Positions 10,259-21,662 are shown, counted from the first letter of the stretch. The stretch is DNA of 64,000 nt from Volutella citrinella (GCA_034401135.1 JAWZSP010000005.1:3720001-3784000); one strand, 5' to 3'. Numbers and translations: made by a program. The notes: generated by a model from the letters alone, not told the origin.

Positions 10259-10633
10259 TCAATCGGACTTGGATGGGCGACCGACCCGACTGCTGCTGCC
10301 TCCACTGTTAGTTGTGGCGCCGAGGACTTGTCCGGATCCGTACGAGCCGCCGAACTTAGCAGAGCCAGCGGCGGCGATGGTGTTGGGCGGCACGATCTGC
10401 CGCGAGCTGACCATCTTGGTCAGCTCCTGGATGGATGAGTCGTCAAAGGTGCCGAGGACCTGCCAGGCGTTGTACCCGGCCTCGACATTCTTGGCGTCGA
10501 ATTGGTGCTCCCGGGTCGAGACGAGGAGCTGCACGCTGTGGTCGCCGACCTTGACGTTCTCGAGGTAGTGCGTCGGCAGGGCTGGGCCGTCGGCGGCTTC
10601 CTGTTCGCGCTGCTGTCTCTGTCGGGCCTCCAT
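10259..10633 (-). CDS. Conserved-looking hypothetical protein, 124 aa
   Basis: Single exon starting MEARQRQQREQEAADG. I do not recognise a named family. The N-terminal 15 residues are charged and helical. The centre (about residues 20-85) looks like a compact fold with HYLENVKVGDHSVQLLVST, an alternating strand pattern, and VLGTFDDSSIQELTKMVSS. The tail is rich in Gly and Ser, reading GGSYGSGQVLGATTNSGGSSS. Codon use is strongly G/C-biased at third positions, like neighbouring real genes, which supports coding. Its 5' leader contains a GGAT microsatellite. No signal peptide or membrane segment is visible. Confidence 0.6.
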   Translation of the reverse strand: MEARQRQQREQEAADGPALPTHYLENVKVGDHSVQLLVSTREHQFDAKNVEAGYNAWQVLGTFDDSSIQELTKMVSSRQIVPPNTIAAAGSAKFGGSYGSGQVLGATTNSGGSSSRVGRPSKSD

Positions 10634-10700
10634 CGTGTACTGGAGTCGAAAGGCAAAAGTGTGGGTCGGGTCTGCAGGTCGCGTTTGCGGGTCGCGGTAT

Positions 10701-10739
10701 GGGGATGGGGATGGATGGATGGATGGATGAATGAATGGG
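10701..10739. repeat. GGAT/GGGGAT microsatellite
   Basis: Tandem GGAT and GAAT units lie in the probable 5' leader of the minus-strand gene ending at 10633, about 70-105 bp upstream of its start. Confidence 0.85.
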
Positions 10740-13513
10740 CGGAAGAGGTTGGCGGGTGTTGGTTCAACTTTGCTGGGGGGAAGGAAGCGAGGCGAGTGGA
10801 AGTGGGAGGCGTTGGACAGTGTCGCAGCCTCGCGGTGGGAGACGGGCGGCTTTGGGGGACCAGAAAACGACCTGTAGAGTCGGCAGAGCGAGCGCCCGGC
10901 GGTGTCGCTGGAATGGAAGGCGGATAGGAGCGAGACAAGGACAAGGCCAAGGCAGGGTAAGGCTCGGCTCGCACCGCAGCCACTAACGGTTCAACCGGAT
11001 AGAGAGAGGAAGCAGAGAGAGCAGGGAGAGAGAAAAAGGATACGCAGTGTCCAGAGTCAAATGTGCAAACGGCAGAGGTCGAGTATAAGTATCGCCATGG
11101 ACTGGCCTTTGATGGAATGTGGTCCCCGAAATGGGATGAATGGGATGGACGGGATGAGATAGCTCAGAACCCAACGCAGCCCGAAGTGAACTGCGCTGCG
11201 CTGGTGGTGTTGGCTGGTGTTGGGAGCTGAAACACGGGCTGCATGCCTGGGGGCACGTGCAGTCACCGCTGTGCCGTTGTAAGCGCCTGCTGACCACGAT
11301 CTCAAGGCCGCTGTGATGGCTGTTGGTCCTTTCCCTTGGGTGGCATCCAATGAATGAAACCCTTGGCAGGGCCGAGCCGCCCATCCCACCCGCCTGCCTC
11401 TCCGCTTGGTGACGGGGGGGAGGAAACAAAGATGCGCCCTGCGTTCGTTCCTTTTTTGTCTCCCCTTGGCATTCGCCGCCAACACGCACCACCCCCATCC
11501 CAGCCGCGACTGCGAATGCTGGTGATGCGCAGATGTCATCCAAGCCGTCTGCCCACTTAGACGCTCGTCTTATTATTTCCGGCCACCTTAGCGGCTGCTG
11601 AGCATCTTGGTTGGGCTTACATTGCCGTCACTTTCCCGGGGCCCAATCGGGCATCCCCCGTAGGCGCCTGGCGGAGTCGTGATGGGGACCAGCCTGGCAG
11701 CCATGCCTCTTCGGTGTTGGCCAGCGTGGGGACTGCATTCCTGACATCCCTTGCGAAATCAAGCGCGCAACATCTCGCCAGCGCTATTGCTCAGTAATCT
11801 GAGCCCATGCTAGGCCTATGCTCGATGCACATGGCTGTTCCAACTGTGCAGCCCCGGGCAGCAGTCAAGGCAGCTTGTCCTGGTCGGGGAAGACAGCACA
11901 CAGACTTGAGTAGCCCCTGAAAGGAACATGCGGGGCTGTCTGATAAGGCTTGGGCCAGGCCATTCGTAGGGCATACACCCAACCCTTACTAGCCCAAATA
12001 CGGGGTCTTGTCACGCTGGACACTGCCTGCCGGGCTGATGGACTAAGGTGCCCTATTCTCAATGCAGAGATGGAATGCAGTGTTGGGGGCTTCATGCTTT
12101 GCATGCAATACCGTATGTAAGGGAGCGCCGTGGGCAAAAGTTCTCGGTTTTAAGCAGACAAAAGCCGTTCTTCTTGCAGAATCTATCACGCGACCGACAA
12201 ATTTGCAGTCTGAGGTGGCCACTCTTCTTTTGTGAATGGCAGATGAACAATCTAAGTGAGAGATGATGGGCCAGGCACTCGAGCTGCATGGTGACTGCAT
12301 GCATGACGTCTGCCTCTGCTATTAAGAAGACTGTACGAGCTAATAGCCTGCCGCATTAGCTGATGGCCAGACTACTCGCACATGTACTTGATAACTTGAC
12401 AACGCCCGACCAAAAAAAAAAAAAAAAGAGGCTCCAGCTTCTACATATGGCCGATGTCAGATCCAGCCAGAAATGAATGACTCTTCACCAGACGCCTTTT
12501 CATGAGTACCCGACTGGCCTCCTCTCAGCCGTTTCCCTGCTCACTAGAAACCTCTCCCTTGTTCTCGACTTCTGGTGCAGTCGAACCAATCCTCCTCGTT
12601 CGGTCTCTTAGGGACTCGTCAGCTTCGCAATGGCAGTAGGCGGACTCTCCCTTTGCCTAGAGTTCACCGGTGTCCTCCTATGTGACCACAACGACGCTAG
12701 TGTCTACACTGCTGTGGCTGTCTGAAATGAGTGAAGTCCGACTTCATTACGCGGGCCGTGTCTGTGGGTCGTGTTCGATTCTCAATCCGCTCTTACCAAT
12801 GGACATTTCTGATTGTTTCTCATCTCCGTCAGTGCTATCCTGCCAGTTGGGGTTGTAACCAGCCGATAAGTGGGCTCCAAGTCCCTCGACCCTCAGATAT
12901 CGAGATGATAGGAGCTTGGGCGATCGTGTACACCTCTCGGAGTATTCCTCCTAGTATCAAGCGCAACAGACATTTCGAATAAACTGCGGGGCTCCAGCAC
13001 GGGGTTGTCGTTCGATCTTTACTGATGCCTATAGGCAGCACTGCACGGCGCTGGCCCATCTGCAAGCCCGAGCGCAGCAGCAATAAGCAAAGCAATGCTG
13101 GCATGAAGCAGCTTCCTATAACGATTGATCAGCCCGGGCCTTGGCGAGCGTCTCCATCACGTCAATTTGGTCCGCAACCCCGCGATACACAAGGAGCTGC
13201 CGAGTTGGGAAACTCGGCGATCGGAGACTAGCCGCTTCGGGAGTCAACTACCACGGCCCCGACATAGACACGAAACAAGAAGGTGTCGTTGGCTGCAGCG
13301 GCAGGGGACTTTTGGATTCGCAGCTGATAGACTTGCGCCAAGACAAGCTATTGGCAGTTGCAGCGCTTGACAAGCACTTATTGCGAGAATTATAGTCGGC
13401 CTTAATCAGCCAGATTGGGAAGCTCACAACGCAACTGGCCGTCTAAAGCAGGTCGATCGCCTGATGGACGCTGATAGTATAGTAGTTTGGTCTCGCATAG
13501 TATCATGGACAAC

Positions 13514-13522
13514 TATATATAT
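13514..13522 (+). promoter_or_regulatory. TATA-like element upstream of the aminopeptidase gene
   Basis: TATATATAT lies about 110 bp upstream of the start at 13632, a usual distance for a fungal TATA box plus leader. Confidence 0.4.
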
Positions 13523-13631
13523 CTGCTGCCCACTCACGTCTATTGCGAAAGACTCTTGACTCTTGAGACTATCGTTCCGCATCGTTTCTTGCATACTCCG
13601 TAGCAGAAGCCAAGCCGCTCCCGTCGTCACG

Positions 13632-15027
13632 ATGCTCTTCAGCACTGCTGCCATTCTATTTGCCGCCTCGGCCCAGCTCTCGGCCGCTGCTCCAGCTGAC
13701 GAGGCTGTCCAAGTCAACCATGCCCTGCGGCTTATAAAGACCTCGGAGGACGACCCGGGACAGTGGGTCAAGGAGGAGGACATCTTTGAGCTCTTCACGG
13801 CCAAGAGGATTGGATTCGTCGACATTACGGACATCAAGGTCAGCTTTCCCCTCCATAATTCTCTAATTGATCAGCAATCTAACTCTCCATCAGGATAACG
13901 AAGTATTGGCCAAGCTGTCTGGCAAAGAGTCTGGCGAGTCAGAGTCCATCGTCGCCAGGGCTACGTATCCCAGCTCGGCGCTCCACGTGTCCGAGGCCAA
14001 TGCCTTGATTAGCAAGGCCAGCAACACCAACCCGCAGAGTTGGCTGCGCACCCTGACCAAGTGAGACGGCAACGAATTAGCGGGAGGGATGAAGATAACT
14101 GACTGGGTTCCTGCAGCTACAACAACCGCCACTACAGGGCGACCACTGGCACCCAGGCGGCCACCTGGCTCTTCAACACCGTCACCAGCATCGCCGCTGC
14201 CAACTCGGCCATTACTGTCAAGAGAGTCACCCACTCGTTCAACCAGCCATCTGTTATTGCTACGATCCCCGGCCAGTCCTCAGACCTCGGTAAGTCCCAA
14301 AACACCCGCCAGGGACACATTGAGCTGACTAGCATCTTGTCAAGTCATTGTCGGAGCCCACTTCGACTCCACCGCTGGCTCCTCCACTGCCCGCAGCCCC
14401 GGCGCCGACGACAACGGCTCCGGCTCCGTCGTCGTGCTCGAGGCCCTCCGCGTCCTGGCCGAGGCCGGGTACAAGCCCAAGAACACGCTCGAGTTCCACT
14501 GGTACGGCGGCGAAGAGGCCGGTCTCCTGGGCTCCGCCGACGTCTTCAGGCAGTACAAGTCCCAGGGGAAGAACGTCCTCGCCTTCCTCAACCAGGACAT
14601 GACGGGCTACTCCCCGACCGGCAAGGTCGCCGTCTACACCGACTACGTCGACACCTCGCTGACGGCCTACGTCCGCGTGCTCGCTACTCAGTACACCGGC
14701 GCGACCCCGTCTACGTCGCGGTGCGGCTACGGCTGCTCGGACCACGCCAGCGCCCGCTCCAACGGCTTCCGTGAGTTTTGCTTCCTATCTTCAGGTCTAT
14801 ATCAGTGGCTAACAAGCATCAGCTGCCGCCTTTGTTACGGAAGACGTCTTTGACAAGACCAGCCCTTACATCCACACCTCTGGCGACGTAAGGGCCACCA
14901 CTTCCAGCTCCCAGTTCCGTGCTTGGTGCTAACCTGCTCATAGTCATACGACACTATCCAGTGGCCGTCTGTTCTCCGCCACAGCAAGTTTACTGTTGGA
15001 TTCTTGGTTGAGGCCTCGTACATTTGA
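13632..15027 (+). CDS. Secreted leucine aminopeptidase, M28 family (LAP1-like)
   Basis: Six exons, 13632-13838, 13894-14060, 14117-14289, 14345-14770, 14823-14887 and 14944-15027, give 373 aa. The N-terminus MLFSTAAILFAASAQLSAAA is a signal peptide, followed by a propeptide. The mature region has all the M28E zinc-site motifs in order: VGAHFDS (His ligand), GADDNGSG (bridging Asp), WYGGEEAGLLGS (catalytic Glu and ligand Glu), NQDMTGY (Asp) and CSDHAS (His). Such enzymes are di-zinc exopeptidases removing N-terminal residues, preferably Leu, from peptides outside the cell. Length and the two-Cys CGYGCSDH region match fungal LAP1. The introns are 55-60 bp, and one acceptor is AAG rather than CAG/TAG. 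An amino acid transporter lies a few kilobases downstream, so a peptide-to-amino-acid uptake link is possible but speculative. Confidence 0.95.
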
Positions 15028-15397
15028 GGAGCGGAACTGGCAGTTGGCTAGGAGAGATGGTTCATATAAAGGATGCCGTTGTCTCGCAGAAATTGTCACT
15101 TATTATCTGATTATCTAGGTAAATTGATTGATGCATCATTGAACAAGTATTGTATGTAACATCGGTCTATCCTCCTCAGGTACCATCTCATTGATGATTG
15201 CTTTTGAGCCGTCTAGATTGTGAGGACCGTGAGGTGGCATCTGCCCCACTTTCCTGCCACCCAGTTCCCGCTCATCTCCTCAGTGCTTACCTTGATAGAG
15301 CGCAGTACTTTCCTCCTTCAACTTCAACGCACATAATATCAATATCCATCCGCTGCCCCGCATCCTCTCTAGCTATTTTCTTTTGAATTACTCTAGG
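15028..15397. other. Spacer before the F-box gene
   Basis: About 370 bp with the aminopeptidase 3' UTR and a pyrimidine-rich stretch leading to the F-box start. No gene seen. Confidence 0.5.
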
Positions 15398-17227
15398 ATG
15401 GCAGCCACCGCTTCCACAGATGTGCCGCCTCTCCTGAGACTGCCTGTCGAGATTCTGACCCGGATTCTATCGCAGCTCATAACCCCATCATCCAAGCACC
15501 CGCTCCAGCCCCTTCTCTACACCTGCAAATACCTCTACAGAGTCGCACTACCTCTCTCGGTGCACACATTCAAGAACATTGATGACGTCTATGACGAGGG
15601 GGTCAGGCTCCGGTCTCGAAGCCGCAATCTCCAGTTCTTGCGCCTCATCACCATCACGAAACCCGAATTAGCCCGACATGTTAAGGTCTTCATCGTCAGT
15701 GGCACATCCTCGGACATGGATCAGCGTCCAGATGTTAGGATCCATGGTCCTGCTGAGGATGAGATGAAGGTCTATCGCAAGTTGATCTACCAAGCCGTCA
15801 ACCCAGACACCGACTCAGACTACGAACAGAGCCGTGCCCAGTGGCTCACCGACTTGCAAAATGGCACATCTGATGCCGAGGAAGCAATGATACTTCTCGT
15901 GTGCACAAGACTGCGGTCGCTATGCTTTGAGTCGCCCGATGAGCCGCTGAATTTCAGCCGGATTCTTCAGCTGGCAGCCCCAACGGCTGGCAGCCTGCAA
16001 GAGTCGGAAAGGCCTCTTTCTCAACTCAAGGATGCGTTCCACGAGTCACAAGACTCAGGATCTGGCTATCTTTGCTTTTACCGAGAGGCCGTACCAATTT
16101 TTCGCCTCCCGCAAATCTACTCCTACGAAGTAGTCCAAGCATGCGGATCTGATGAGGCCGGGGAGGCTTTTGCTTCCATTCCTCGAAGATCCTCGGCTGT
16201 GCAGAAAATATTCATGAGAAAATCAAGTGCGACTCCAACTTTGTTCAGGAACATGGTTGGTGCCTGTCGCTCGTTGAAGGCACTGGAGTTTACACGATGT
16301 TGGACAGATATTGAGGGTGATGAGATGATGCCTCGCGACCTTCTAGAGGTCATTCTTCCCCATTCCAGCACGCTAGAATATCTCTACGTCGATTTCGAAG
16401 ACGACTGGGAGAAGCAGGGATGGTCAGATACACCTGAGAGAATCCCGATGGGGAGGGAGCTCACCCAGATGGTGAAGCTCAAGACTCTGGTGGTGGGTAT
16501 GCAGGCTCTGACCGGATTGCTAGACGGCAAGCCCGACAGTTTTGTGGAAGCGGATAATCCTTTGCCAAAAGAGGTCGACGGGGCTCCCACGCTGGTTGAG
16601 TGTCTCCCAGACAACTTGGTACACCTCGAGATCCATGGCTGTGGGAAAGCATGTCTGGGGCAGGCTCAAGAGCTCCTCGACACCATTTCAAGACCTGACC
16701 GCTTTCAGAGGTTGCAACTTGTTCGATTCCTATTCAATGCCGAGGGGATCAACCAAGACGAAGCTCTTTTTACCTGTGACGCGCCAACAAAGCTCCAAGT
16801 TATCTTCCAAACAAAGCACAACCGCATCTACGACCTTGCGCCGAGGTATGGTTTCCTCACTGAGCATGTGGATGATGGCGAAACAACGTCCCAGATATGT
16901 TCACGCATCTACAGCCCCACGCACCGGCAGCATTATCTTGATATTAGGGGTCAGGGTCTCGGGAGTGCAACGGAGGACTTTGGGGTTTACAGGGCTCCGG
17001 GTGTAGACATAGCGCTGCCTCCAAGTGAGGATGGTGATGATGGAGATGATGATGGCAGTGGTGGAGATGATGAAGACGAAGATGATGAAGTCGAAGATGA
17101 TGAAGACAAAGATGATGAAGACGAAGATGACGAGGACAGTGATGGGGGCCAAAACGACGATGATGAGGATAGTGATGAGGACGGGCCGCAACGGGAACAG
17201 CCAATGAAGAGCTATCCCACGCGGTAA
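15398..17227 (+). CDS. F-box-like protein with a long acidic C-terminal tail
   Basis: Single exon of 609 aa from MAATASTDVPPLL; an ATG five codons upstream is also in frame. Residues about 10-55, LRLPVEILTRILSQLI followed by LLYTCKYLYRVALPLS, fit an F-box, which links substrates to Skp1-Cullin ubiquitin ligases. The middle 450 residues contain scattered leucine-rich segments, for example KALEFTRCW and STLEYLYVDF, as in fungal F-box proteins with degenerate LRRs. The last about 65 residues are almost pure Asp/Glu with a few Gly/Lys, encoded by GAT/GAA/GAC repeats at 17028-17185. Acidic tails of this sort can bind basic proteins or histones, but no function is implied here. Substrate unknown. 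Confidence 0.75.
   Translation: MAATASTDVPPLLRLPVEILTRILSQLITPSSKHPLQPLLYTCKYLYRVALPLSVHTFKNIDDVYDEGVRLRSRSRNLQFLRLITITKPELARHVKVFIVSGTSSDMDQRPDVRIHGPAEDEMKVYRKLIYQAVNPDTDSDYEQSRAQWLTDLQNGTSDAEEAMILLVCTRLRSLCFESPDEPLNFSRILQLAAPTAGSLQESERPLSQLKDAFHESQDSGSGYLCFYREAVPIFRLPQIYSYEVVQACGSDEAGEAFASIPRRSSAVQKIFMRKSSATPTLFRNMVGACRSLKALEFTRCWTDIEGDEMMPRDLLEVILPHSSTLEYLYVDFEDDWEKQGWSDTPERIPMGRELTQMVKLKTLVVGMQALTGLLDGKPDSFVEADNPLPKEVDGAPTLVECLPDNLVHLEIHGCGKACLGQAQELLDTISRPDRFQRLQLVRFLFNAEGINQDEALFTCDAPTKLQVIFQTKHNRIYDLAPRYGFLTEHVDDGETTSQICSRIYSPTHRQHYLDIRGQGLGSATEDFGVYRAPGVDIALPPSEDGDDGDDDGSGGDDEDEDDEVEDDEDKDDEDEDDEDSDGGQNDDDEDSDEDGPQREQPMKSYPTR
17028..17185. repeat. GAT/GAA-rich trinucleotide tract encoding an acidic tail
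   Basis: Irregular tandem GAT, GAA, GAC and AAG codons within the F-box gene, a low-complexity tract prone to length change. Confidence 0.85.
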
Positions 17228-17446
17228 AGAAAATGACATTGACGGACCTTTGGCATCATGTTGCATCTTCCATTGTCTCATAGTTTTTCATATTCATTAG
17301 GCCATTTAATAAAGTTTAACACGAATCGAGGTTCTCCGAGGAGCTTGCAGCGACACAAATGTCAAACACTGTTCCAATTGTGCTCGGGATATTTCCTTGA
17401 GTAGTAACTTGAAACTGCCACGTCTTGAGATAGTTTCCTATATGAA

Positions 17447-19046
17447 CTAAGAAATAGTGCCAGAGTTGTCGGCGCAATTAAACACCTTCGCAATCAGGCC
17501 ATTCGCGTAAGCATCCTTGATCGACACAGCAACTCCGTAGCTAGTTCCCGTCAGTAAACGAAATTCACTCGAGCAGGTAGGGGGCGACTTACACTCCGGC
17601 GACAACCATGAACAGTCCGATGAGCAGGATAAACACATGCCCTCCGTACGCAAGTTTCTGTTTTCCAGATCCCCTTCTGAACTCCTTGAAGTCGTGCATC
17701 CAGAGAAGGGCGGGGAAGCAAAGACTGAAGGGGGCAAAGCAGACAGACCCGGCGAGACCCAGTAGGTAGTTGAGGATGGGAACAGCCTCGGCGATGAGGA
17801 AGCTCAGGATACCGAGAGACAGGTTCGCTCCGAGCCAGGTGGCCCAGTGGATAGCGGTTCCTTGCTGGAGGTGCTTGGAGTCGCGCAGGATCCGCACGAA
17901 GAGGTACTTTGCAGCAACGTGCTGGTAGATGCCCACTCCGATGACGAGTCCGGGCAACGCGATGCCGTACGAGATCTTCTTGAAAAGGACACCAGCGCTA
18001 CCGAACGCAGGAGTGGTGAGCCAGACGCCGCACCAGCGGTAGATGACGAGGGAGAAGGAGAGGTACAGGGCGCCGATGAGGACACCGGTGAGGAGGGCGG
18101 CCTTGCGGTAGTCCTGGGGCCGGCGCATCTCGGAGATGACGGGCAGGTACATGGACGAGCCGCTTCCGCTGATGAAGATGTTGGCACTCGCAGTGATGCC
18201 AGCCACAAAGGTGGGCGTGGCCACAGCGGTCCAGCCGAGCTCAAAGTCGCCCGTCGGGGGCGCGGCGGCAGGCCTGTCCTGCTGTGTGACGGCGACGACG
18301 AAGATGAAGACGGCGACGAAGAAGGTGAAGAAGCCGACCCAGGTGAGCCAGCCGAGCCTAGAGAAGGTGCGGACGGCGGAGAAGCCGGTGATGAGCACGG
18401 CGGAGACGAAGCTGAAGACGACGGTGCAGGCACCGTGGTCGGAGAGGGCGTTGAAGGCTGTCGAGCACGACACGATGCCGGCCGCTGAGATGAGCACCTG
18501 CGCGACGAGGATCTGGATGCCGACGAGCTCCTTGCCTACGCGGCCCCAGAGGATGCCGCACATGTCGGCGAGAGCTGTTGTTAGTTAGCTTGAGGTTCGA
18601 GTAGTATCATCGTACTAGGATGGGATATTGAGCTCGACGTACTGTGGCACTCGGGGTGGCGGTTACGAAAGTCGCCGAGGATCAACGAGGTATCTGGCAA
18701 CTCCGAGTCAGTGACTGTGTAGCTTACACAATCTGTATATCCTACAGGTATTCAGGGACTGCCATCCCACGATGGAGAGGGCGCCGCCAACAGCACCGAG
18801 GACGGCGAGAGATCCCGGCACGCTGAGGATGCTCATGGCAAACTGGATCTTGAGGAAGATGATGGTGGCCCTCTGCCAGCTGACAGTCCGGAAGTCGACG
18901 CCCTCGGGGGACTGCTGGAACACCTCGTGGGCCTCGGGGCCCGGCTTCATGATGACCTCGCCCATACCCAAGTCGTCGTCGTTTTGGGCCTGGATCGAGT
19001 CTTGGGCGGACTTTTCCCGACCCGGCGACTTGTCCATGGTGGCCAT
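17447..19046 (-). CDS. Amino acid transporter, AAAP/Aa_trans family (MTR-like)
   Basis: Four exons, 19046-18746, 18693-18643, 18574-17593 and 17540-17447, give 475 aa. The N-terminal about 60 residues are a hydrophilic, cytosolic-type tail ending in [22 protein letters not shown]. About eleven hydrophobic segments follow. The first, [21 protein letters not shown], carries the GxP-like break of this family. Fungal relatives include the Neurospora MTR neutral amino acid permease, a proton-coupled plasma-membrane importer. The small exon 2 (51 bp) encodes [15 protein letters not shown], which matches the loop before [13 protein letters not shown] in the family. An in-frame Met three codons in could also serve as start. 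Substrate range cannot be read from sequence. Confidence 0.9.
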
Positions 19047-19588
19047 TGCTGCGGTAATGCTTCAAAATAGTTGTAGAAGATGGTATGGGAGTGTCGGTTA
19101 CTGGTTGAGATTAACGCCGTTACCCTGGCTTCTTCTTATAGTCGGTGGCTGGCCTTGGTGTTGCTGGCTAGCCGCATACAGTGCGTGTATATGTGGGCGG
19201 GCACAGTCATGCATCGCTTATCTTGGGGTCTCCAACATTGCGGTCTACTAGTCTCTTTTAATCATGCGATGCCGACAGCTGAAGAAGATAAGAAGCCGCT
19301 TGCTGGCCGGACTTTTCGGCCATGTGCCAGGATCCGGGGAAGTGGCTGCAGGTCTAAGCTCAATGTGGCCTGCCTCCGACACCCACAAGCGTGTCTACCT
19401 ACTATCTGCGACTCAGACTTCGTCGGGTAGCGGGCTCCCCTGACTAGTGATCATGTGCAGACGGTTGACGGACGGTGTGGCTGACTGGTATCCGACGACT
19501 GAAGGCATCACTTGGGGGGCTTCCGGCATTGTAGCAATATTTGTTCATTCTCATTCATCCTTCGGCATTGGGTCGCCGTCAAGCAAAG
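19047..19588. other. Spacer upstream of the transporter
   Basis: About 540 bp holding the transporter promoter and the 3' UTR of the DLH-SnoaL gene. No gene seen. Confidence 0.5.
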
Positions 19589-21019
19589 CTACTTTTGGGC
19601 CTCTCTAATCTTATACGTGAACATTTCGTTGGAAGGCCCAGAATCTCGGTCCCTCAACTTGTCCGCAGACTCAACCCCGGCCACCGGCACGCGATACTCA
19701 AACGCCGAGCCTCCTTCTGGTGCGTAGCCCGCCGGCAGAGGGTGCGGGAAGGGCAGATACTCGGGGAGCAGACCCAGCTGGCGCAACGCCGTGCCCTGGT
19801 CCCAGGAGATGTGCTCGTGGTATAGACGATCTCCGCGGATGTTGACCACGGCTGTGAAGGGGATCTCTGCTTTGATATTCGTGGGTGGGATGCCAGGTAG
19901 GCTAGTAATTGGTCAGCAATCATTGACATCTTCCTTTGATAGAAGGTCTGGGCCCTTACAGCCAGTCGATTTCGCGGTCATGGGTAAACTTGTAGATAAA
20001 CTCGTCGACAACCCTGTCAATGCCAATTGTTCGGCTGACAAGCTCCAGCTCGGTATCCATTGAGTTGAGGAAGATGAAGTTGTCGCGGTAGAAGCCAGTC
20101 AGCTGGGTACGACCGATGCCGCCAGTCAGCTAGTCACCATTGTCAGTCATCACATAAGTAAACAAGCAGCGGTGCAAGACCGGACAGCCTTACTGTGGGG
20201 ATGTGGTTGACATAGGGCTCCTGAACCATCGTGCTCATTGTGTGCTCGACGGAGCGGTCCGCAAACTCGTAGTAGGTGTGCTCCTCCCAGATGGTCTCGA
20301 GGTCAAAGTAGGGCCCGTCCATCTTGGGCTTGAGGAACTGCAGGTTGCGCGTGTGCGACACCGCCTCGGACCCGTAGTGGAAGTCCGCGCCAAACGGCGT
20401 CGCAAACGCCTGGCTCTGCATCTTGGGGTAGTAGTAGTCGACCGATGAGCCCGTCCTGACGAGGGGGGCGCTGCCCTGGCCGGCGACGTGGCGGACGACG
20501 GGGATGCCGCAGGGCTCGAGCGACTCCAGGTCCGTGACGCTTGTGTACACGACACCAGCAACAATCTTTGGCGCGCTGGCGAGTCCGGAGGCTACCAGGT
20601 TCCAGAGCTGGGAGCTGTATGCTGCGCGGTCCGTCTGTCAGCATGGGCTGGCGGGTCAATGGCACTCAGCCAGGCACGATCTCATGCTTACCGACTATGC
20701 CGACCTTGTCTCGCGGGTCACACTCCTCGCAGGCATCGAGGGCCGCTGCCGCCTCAGCCAGCACAGCGTTGGCTGTTGAGCCGGTGAAGGCGGCAGCCTC
20801 GAGCTGGACGACGGCGTACCCCTCCTCGGCCCACTTGATGAGGGCTGACGGCACGCCGTTGCTGATCTTGAGCGGCTCCTGTGTGTCGTCGACGAGGACG
20901 ATGAGCCCGGGGCCATGGCCGCGACGCGACAGAGGCGGGAGGACTGAGATACCGGCTCGCACGGGCTTGAGGCGGGTGCTGGGCAGCGGCTTGGGCGGCT
21001 TGCTGATGTCTGCGAACAT
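19589..21019 (-). CDS. Dienelactone-hydrolase-like protein fused to a SnoaL-like domain
   Basis: Four exons, 21019-20692, 20621-20194, 20129-19960 and 19901-19589, give 412 aa starting MFADISKPPKPLP. Residues about 35-260 resemble the dienelactone hydrolase alpha/beta fold: strand GLIVLVDDTQEP, helix PSALIKWAEEGYAVVQLE, then KVGIVAYSSQLWNLV at the nucleophile elbow. In active DLH enzymes this elbow reads G-Y-C-x-G; here it is A-Y-S-S-Q, so the usual Cys is Ser and the glycines are missing. Residues about 255-375, GGIGRTQLTGFYRDNFIF through AVVNIRGDRLYHEHISWDQ, resemble a SnoaL/NTF2-like domain. It is divergent from a canonical DLH gene, with 643 bp between starts. Role unknown; it is possibly a non-hydrolytic or altered enzyme. 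Confidence 0.8.
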
Positions 21020-21662
21020 TGGTGATGTGGTGATGATGTGGTGATGATGTGGTGGTGGTGGTTGCTCTTGTTGCTGTGGCGAGTTCCAATAGGTTCAATT
21101 GAGGGAGCAGGACTCTTGGAATGAGATGTCGGGCGATGTTGGCAGTAAATGTAGCTTGGCCGACCGTTACGCGCTGTGGATGCCAATTGAAAGCATCGTC
21201 ATTGACAGGCCATGGCACCATGATAAGGCAGTGGAGGTACTGTACGTGCCGGCCGGAGTACCCCAGATACGGTGCGCTATCCGACAGCCCCGCCACTGAC
21301 ACCCTGCGGTTATCTCCCCCGCTGCGTGTGGAACTTAGCCGACCCTGGAGCCATGACAGGCATTGCATCTGTCAATGGGATGGTAATTCCGGCATGTGGT
21401 TGGTCACTGCGATTCCCTACCCGATTGCCGACGATAAGACCTCGACAAGTTCATGATGAGGGAGCCATCGGGTCCTGCGGCGTCGGCTCTCGTCGTCTGA
21501 AACATGATGGATGGCGGCTAAGGGAAGTCATTGCGGAGGGAACCAGTCCTGGCTAGAGGAATAGTTTGCAATGGTGGTAATTACTACTAGTCCCTTATAT
21601 TTGAACTGCTGTGTTACTCTCAATCTCATCTCCAAATCACTTCCACTTGTTGCGCAGACACA
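21020..21662. promoter_or_regulatory. Shared divergent promoter of the two dienelactone-hydrolase-family genes
   Basis: A 643-bp interval separates the two start codons. Next to the minus-strand gene, a GTGAT/GTG microsatellite occupies about 21022-21062 in its probable 5' leader. Scattered CGG/CCG triplets occur, but I found no single convincing operator. Confidence 0.6.
21022..21062. repeat. GTGATGAT/GTG microsatellite
   Basis: Imperfect repeats of GTGATGAT and GTG lie immediately upstream of the minus-strand start at 21019. Confidence 0.75.

Larger units (their letters stand above)
10634..13631. other. 3-kb gene-free spacer
   Basis: This long interval lies between two divergent genes. 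Open frames in it are short, or overlap one another with low-complexity Ser/Arg/Pro content, and I support none. A 16-A homopolymer sits at 12412-12427. A TATA-like TATATATAT at 13514-13522 lies about 110 bp upstream of the aminopeptidase start and is a plausible core promoter. Confidence 0.5.

Noticed and set aside
10420..10983. 187-codon minus-strand frame overlapping the 124-aa gene
   Set aside because: It is Ser/Pro/Arg-rich and shares sequence with the better-supported gene in another frame, so it is a shadow of G/C-rich DNA.
12412..12427. Poly-A tract as evidence of a retrotransposed element
   Set aside because: Only a 16-A run with no flanking target duplication or element sequence; simple repeat is the better explanation.
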